Source of the DNA: Lachnospiraceae bacterium
Lineage (GTDB): Bacteria > Bacillota > Clostridia > Lachnospirales > Lachnospiraceae
Length of the DNA: 15,939 nt
Direction: 5' to 3'
Assembly (NCBI GenBank): GCA_009774145.1
Contig: VSND01000002.1
Location: 4,960 to 20,898, forward strand
Each line of letters opens with the position of its first letter. Positions within the stretch are counted from its first letter, which is position 1. Shown in pieces: positions 12,844 through 15,939 of this stretch. The position numbers and the translations under genes are program-made. Under the pieces are notes generated by a model. That model was not told where the DNA came from, did not search any database, and saw only the letters and a program-made list of their open reading frames with translations.

Positions 12844-14976
12844 CTATGAAGCCGGCAGTTCTTCCAGAAGCTCCCCTGTCTCCCGGTCATAGGCACGAAC
12901 CGTCCCGTTTTCAAAGAGAAGGTAAAAAACATTTCCGATAAAGGTTCCGCGGGACCTGACATAACCGGAATCCTCCAGACGGGCATCCGCTTTCAGCGTC
13001 TGTACAAAAGCTCCCTCTTCATAGGAAAACAGAAAATAATCCATCTGATGTTCCTTCTTCCGCCATCCTTCTGCCATAAAACCTATGATATTTTCCTCAG
13101 TGTCAACAAGCACTGCCCGGTGATCCCACAGGGCTTCGCTGTAGTCATACCCCTCCAGCCGAAGCCGGGATACCTCCTTTAATTCCGTCGGATCGGAGAT
13201 ATCGAACATGGACAGCTTCATCCCCTGTTCCTGACCGGTCGCTTCCTCCGCCTCCATGCCGATCCCCAGCAGCCTGTTTTCCCCATAAATATGCAGATAT
13301 TCCGAAAAGCCGCTCACTTTCAGTTCTCCAAGCACCTGCGGATGCTCCGGGTCCGACAGATCCACTGCGAAAAGGGGGTCTGTCTGACGAAAAGTTACAA
13401 AATAGCCGGTCTTTCCAAGAAGCCGGGCAGAACGGATCGTCTCTCCTTCTGCCAGCCCTTCGATCTTTCCTTTGACGGTCAGGGACGGACTGAGAATATA
13501 CAGCGCGCTGGTCTCCTTCGCTTCCCCGTAGTCAAAGCCCAGGCGCTCGCCGGTCCGGTCATCCCGGATCTCTTTCGCATTGTACTCCTGCACCGTTACC
13601 GCCATCCTGAGATTTCCCTCATACTCATCCATGGAAAAACTGCTCTCCACATTTCCCGGAACTTCCCCCTCTGCCTGCGCATAAAACCGGCCGTTCCGGT
13701 AAGAAAAGCGCAGAAGCTGCGTGGTATCCTTTACGCTTCCTTCTTTCTGAAGCTCTGTCTGCCAGACCGGCCGGTACTGCGCCACATAGATATTTCCTGT
13801 ACTCACATAATACGTGCCGGAGCCTGCCAGCACGGCACGGCTGTCTGTAAAGGACGAAGGATCTGACAGATCAATGGACACCAGAACCAGATAATCGGCG
13901 CCGTCCGCGTCAGACGGACAACAGATCCGGTCTGCCTCCATGCGTTTTCCATCTATGGACGGAATATAGGCATCATAATCCTGCGCTCCTTCCCCCGGCT
14001 CTGCCGTGAAACGGCTGATCCCGTAGAAATATCCCTCCGATATACGTGAGCTCTCATATCTTCCCTGCAGCGTGAAGGTCTTCAGCTTTCTGGGATGGCT
14101 CCTGTCCGCTATCTGATAGATGCTGATCTCGTGATATCCCTGTTCCAGGGACAGACTGCCGCAGACTGCCGCGTCCTCCACATACGCGCCCTTCCTGGAA
14201 GCCGTTAACGGAGACGCATCGTCATAATATTTGTTTTCAATGGTAAGCAGCAGGTCGTTCCACACATAGAATTCCTCCAGGCTTTCAAACCCGTCCACAA
14301 ATGCCGTCTCCGCAAGACCGTCTCCGGTATCCAGAATCTGGATGCCGGTACTGGAAGTGTCCGCTCCATCCGGCTGTTTTGTGGCGATCTGATACAGGTA
14401 TCTGCCGTCATTTTTGATCCGGTCCGCTTCGTCCACCTGAGCCACCTGTGTATTGGTCCTGCCGAAAGCAGATTCCGATGCCAGAAGCTTCTGCTCCGCA
14501 CCTGCCGCATCCTCCATCTCCGGTTCTTTGATTGCTTCTGTAAAATTCATATCTTCCCTTGCCGAAGCTCCTGTCATGTCAGCACAGGTTTTCCAGTATT
14601 CGGACAGGCAGGCATAGATCTCCTCATAAGATTGATTCGGCAGTTCCAGAAGCTCCTGTTCCTCTTTTGGAGTTCCTGACGGAATCCGGTTCTGTGCAGT
14701 CTCCAGCTTCCCTGGCTCTGTCTGCACAGCGCCTTCCCCGGACGAAAAGGACCCTGCCTGCCAGACCGGAAGCAGGATTCCCACAGCCAGAAGAAAACAG
14801 GCCGCGGATGCCAGCACCGGATACCGGCGCTTTTTAAAAAACTGCTGTTTTGCCCCCCGGTTCCCTTCATATTCTTCCAAAACCTTCTGCATCCGCTCCG
14901 GCTCCAGCTTCTTTGGGATCTCAAGCTCCTCTCCTTTTCTCTGAAGCAGTTCTTCGATCTTTCTTCCGCCTTTCAT
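12844..14976 (-). CDS. Membrane-anchored beta-propeller protein, probable anti-sigma partner
   Basis: The 710-residue product begins with about 50 charged cytoplasmic residues (LEIPKKLEPERMQKVLEEYE at 18-37), then one TM helix (about 52-72) and a large outside part. Residues 170-710 have the repeating beta pattern of the secreted beta-propeller family (PF09826, WD40-like): TQVAQVDEADRIKNDGRYLY, ISIYQIADRSHPRKLKTF, VLVSIDLSDPSSF, TGYFVTFRQTDPLFAVDLSD, LSMFDISDPTELKEVSRL. Recurrent D[IL]SDP turns mark the blades. Family function is unknown. The gene starts with an ATGA overlap on the ECF sigma gene, and the N-terminal IP-L...motif followed by TM resembles small clostridial anti-sigma proteins. 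I infer that the tail holds the sigma factor and the propeller senses an envelope signal. AAAGGAAG before the ATG supports the start at 14976. Confidence 0.85.
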   Translation of the reverse strand: MKGGRKIEELLQRKGEELEIPKKLEPERMQKVLEEYEGNRGAKQQFFKKRRYPVLASAACFLLAVGILLPVWQAGSFSSGEGAVQTEPGKLETAQNRIPSGTPKEEQELLELPNQSYEEIYACLSEYWKTCADMTGASAREDMNFTEAIKEPEMEDAAGAEQKLLASESAFGRTNTQVAQVDEADRIKNDGRYLYQIATKQPDGADTSSTGIQILDTGDGLAETAFVDGFESLEEFYVWNDLLLTIENKYYDDASPLTASRKGAYVEDAAVCGSLSLEQGYHEISIYQIADRSHPRKLKTFTLQGRYESSRISEGYFYGISRFTAEPGEGAQDYDAYIPSIDGKRMEADRICCPSDADGADYLVLVSIDLSDPSSFTDSRAVLAGSGTYYVSTGNIYVAQYRPVWQTELQKEGSVKDTTQLLRFSYRNGRFYAQAEGEVPGNVESSFSMDEYEGNLRMAVTVQEYNAKEIRDDRTGERLGFDYGEAKETSALYILSPSLTVKGKIEGLAEGETIRSARLLGKTGYFVTFRQTDPLFAVDLSDPEHPQVLGELKVSGFSEYLHIYGENRLLGIGMEAEEATGQEQGMKLSMFDISDPTELKEVSRLRLEGYDYSEALWDHRAVLVDTEENIIGFMAEGWRKKEHQMDYFLFSYEEGAFVQTLKADARLEDSGYVRSRGTFIGNVFYLLFENGTVRAYDRETGELLEELPAS

Positions 14977-15482
14977 CTCTGCACTTCCTTTCTCCGGCTT
15001 TTCAGGCGCCTGGAGCCGCTTTCGTCCTCCCGGACCAGTTCCTGCTCCAGCTTTTTCAGGGCTCTTCGGTATTTGGAACGGATGGTGCTGTGGTTCCTGC
15101 GCAGAAGCCCGGCAATCTCGTCCCCTTTATAACCTCCAAAAACGGTCAGTACCACAATCAGACGCTCTTCTTCACTCAGAATCTTCAGAAACTCCAGCGT
15201 CTCTGCCTGTGTCATCAGACAGCCCCCGTCTGCCTCCTGTACCTCCATCGGAAGCTCTCTGCGCCCTCTTTTTTTCAGGCTCTTTTTGCAGCAGTTGACC
15301 AGAATACGGAAGATCCAGAAACGGAAAGAAGCCTCCTTTTTCAGGCTGCCAAAATGCTCATACGCAGACAACGCCGTATCCTGCACCGCATCCTCTGCAT
15401 CTTCGGGATTTCCCATATAATAATAGGCCAGACGATACAGATCGCGGTATACCGTCTGATACAGCTCCATAAATCGTTCCAT
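14973..15482 (-). CDS. ECF-type RNA polymerase sigma factor
   Basis: The 169-residue product has sigma region 2 at about residues 8-70 (DLYRLAYYYMGNPEDAEDAV for core binding, then FRFWIFRILVNCCKKSLKKR) and region 4 at about 97-150 (LSEEERLIVVLTVFGGYKGD, then EIAGLLRRNHSTIRSKYRRA as the helix-turn-helix). Regions 1 and 3 are absent, as expected for extracytoplasmic-function sigma factors. The last 20 residues are strongly basic and polar. Start: ATG 15482 follows GGGTGAGG by about 9 bases. It overlaps the beta-propeller gene by four bases (ATGA), the usual arrangement for sigma and cognate anti-sigma. Target promoters and the ECF group cannot be decided here. Confidence 0.92.
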   Translation of the reverse strand: MERFMELYQTVYRDLYRLAYYYMGNPEDAEDAVQDTALSAYEHFGSLKKEASFRFWIFRILVNCCKKSLKKRGRRELPMEVQEADGGCLMTQAETLEFLKILSEEERLIVVLTVFGGYKGDEIAGLLRRNHSTIRSKYRRALKKLEQELVREDESGSRRLKSRRKEVQR

Positions 15483-15528
15483 TCTTCTACCTCACCCCTC
15501 AGGTTCCATGACGGAAATGCATTTCTTA

Positions 15529-15534
15529 ATAATA
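15529..15534 (-). promoter_or_regulatory. Candidate -10 of the sigma/beta-propeller operon
   Basis: TATTAT on the minus strand, about 47 bases before the ATG at 15482. The -35 region is T-rich and weak. A TGCAAC string at 15563-15558 resembles the AAC core of ECF -35 elements, but no matching CGT-type -10 was found at the right distance, so self-activation is not supported by eye. Confidence 0.3.
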
Positions 15535-15570
15535 CAGAGCCCCGGGAAACCAAAAATGTTGCAGAAAATA

Positions 15571-15612
15571 CAAAAAGTGTAAAACCGTTGACGCTTCAAC
15601 AGGCTTTACACT
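15571..15612 (-). terminator. Intrinsic terminator of the coiled-coil gene
   Basis: Arms 15576-15592 and 15596-15612 share the perfect ends AGTGTAAA / TTTACACT and an inner GTTGA / TCAAC block with one bulge. On the minus strand the stem runs directly into TTTTTG. It lies 30 bases after the stop at 15643. Confidence 0.75.
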
Positions 15613-15642
15613 TCTTTATCTTCTGTTTATCAGTTCATGATC

Positions 15643-15939
15643 TCATGAAATCTTCTGTAATTTTACGCTGTGTTCTGCAACCACTTTCTCGAGGACATCG
15701 ATTCTGTCCTGCATTGTTTCCATCTGCTCCGTTGCTGATTGATAGCGCATCGCTGCCGGCATATAATTTTCAGACAGCAACTGGATATTTTTGTCCGTGA
15801 CATTCTCAAGATGCAGTTTTACATTTCTGAGATCCTGATCCATGTCGTCCAGACGCTGATCCACCTTCTTAAGATGCTGTTCCACATCATCCAGTCGCTG
15901 ATCCACCTTCTTAAGATGCTGTTCCACATCATCCAGTCG
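15643..15939 (-). CDS. Coiled-coil repeat protein, 5' end beyond the window
   Basis: The frame is open through the right edge, so only the C-terminal 98 residues are seen. The internal GTG at 15927 lies inside a repeat and is not a credible start. The visible part opens with tandem 14-residue units (VEQHLKKVDQRLDD, twice identical, then a degenerate MDQDLRNVKLHLEN), each two heptads with Leu/Val at a/d positions, a clear coiled coil. A break (YMPAAMRYQSATEQ) separates this from a second heptad stretch (METMQDRIDVLEKVVAEHSVKLQKI) at the C-terminus. No TM or signal is visible. Similar short coiled-coil proteins in clostridia are often unnamed. A possible role as a scaffold or repeat-variable surface protein is speculation. 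Confidence 0.75.
   Translation of the reverse strand, partial: RLDDVEQHLKKVDQRLDDVEQHLKKVDQRLDDMDQDLRNVKLHLENVTDKNIQLLSENYMPAAMRYQSATEQMETMQDRIDVLEKVVAEHSVKLQKIS
15856..15939. repeat. Two identical 42-base tandem repeats, running off the window
   Basis: 15856-15897 and 15898-15939 are identical over all 42 bases (beginning CTGATCCACCTTCTTAAGAT). A diverged partial unit precedes them (about 15835-15855). The length is a multiple of three, so each copy adds 14 residues without a frame change. The array may continue to the right. Confidence 0.9.

Noticed and set aside
15541..15612. ECF-type autoregulated promoter before the sigma gene
   Set aside because: An AAC-containing string is present but no CGT-type -10 follows at 15-17 bases, and the nearby dyad is better explained as the terminator of the upstream gene.
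14850..15800. Rightward 316-codon open frame opposite the ECF sigma gene
   Set aside because: It covers the sigma gene, the terminator hairpin and the 3' end of the coiled-coil gene on the other strand, and the product looks like random Ser/Pro/Leu-rich translation.

Overview
The window looks like chromosome from a GC-rich member of the Clostridia, most likely a Lachnospiraceae relative. This is inferred from gene content and protein style: a short archaeal-type prolyl-tRNA synthetase, a 448-residue clostridial-type Pgi, a short Firmicute CstA, a YtvI/AI-2E-like membrane protein, an ECF sigma factor paired with a membrane beta-propeller protein, and strong AGGAGG ribosome binding sites. No insertion sequence, phage gene, CRISPR array, rRNA or tRNA was seen.

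Layout. Positions 1-395 are AT-rich and hold the possible first codons of a leftward gene plus a bidirectional terminator. A leftward pair follows: cstA (1561-3024) and an unidentified two-TM protein (396-1403), separated by two strong hairpins. cstA diverges from a LysR-type regulator (3403-4293). The intergenic space between them holds overlapping divergent promoters, a textbook LTTR box placed about 66 bases upstream of the predicted cstA start, and a 207-base imperfect hairpin that would lie in the 5' leader of the regulator mRNA. Convergent to lysR is a leftward proS-cca-atl operon (7566 down to 4346). The third gene is an alkyltransferase-like protein whose methyl-acceptor cysteine is replaced by alanine, and it overlaps cca by 14 bases.

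A rightward AI-2E/YtvI-family membrane protein (7846-8787) converges on an RluA-family pseudouridine synthase (8823-9479). Further right, all leftward, are pgi, an unidentified membrane protein with a charged tail, mtnN, and an ECF sigma factor translationally coupled (ATGA overlap) to a 710-residue protein with a cytoplasmic N-terminus, one TM helix and a predicted extracellular beta-propeller. The right edge cuts through a coiled-coil gene carrying identical 42-base (14-residue) tandem repeats.

Functional reading. Much of the window is housekeeping: tRNA charging and 3'-end maturation, RNA modification, glycolysis/gluconeogenesis and the methyl cycle. Three parts look regulatory or unusual: the LysR-CstA nutrient uptake switch with its hairpin leader, the ECF sigma/beta-propeller pair (a probable sigma/anti-sigma envelope sensor), and the repeat-bearing coiled-coil gene. 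All assignments come from reading motifs by eye. No search or folding program was run.
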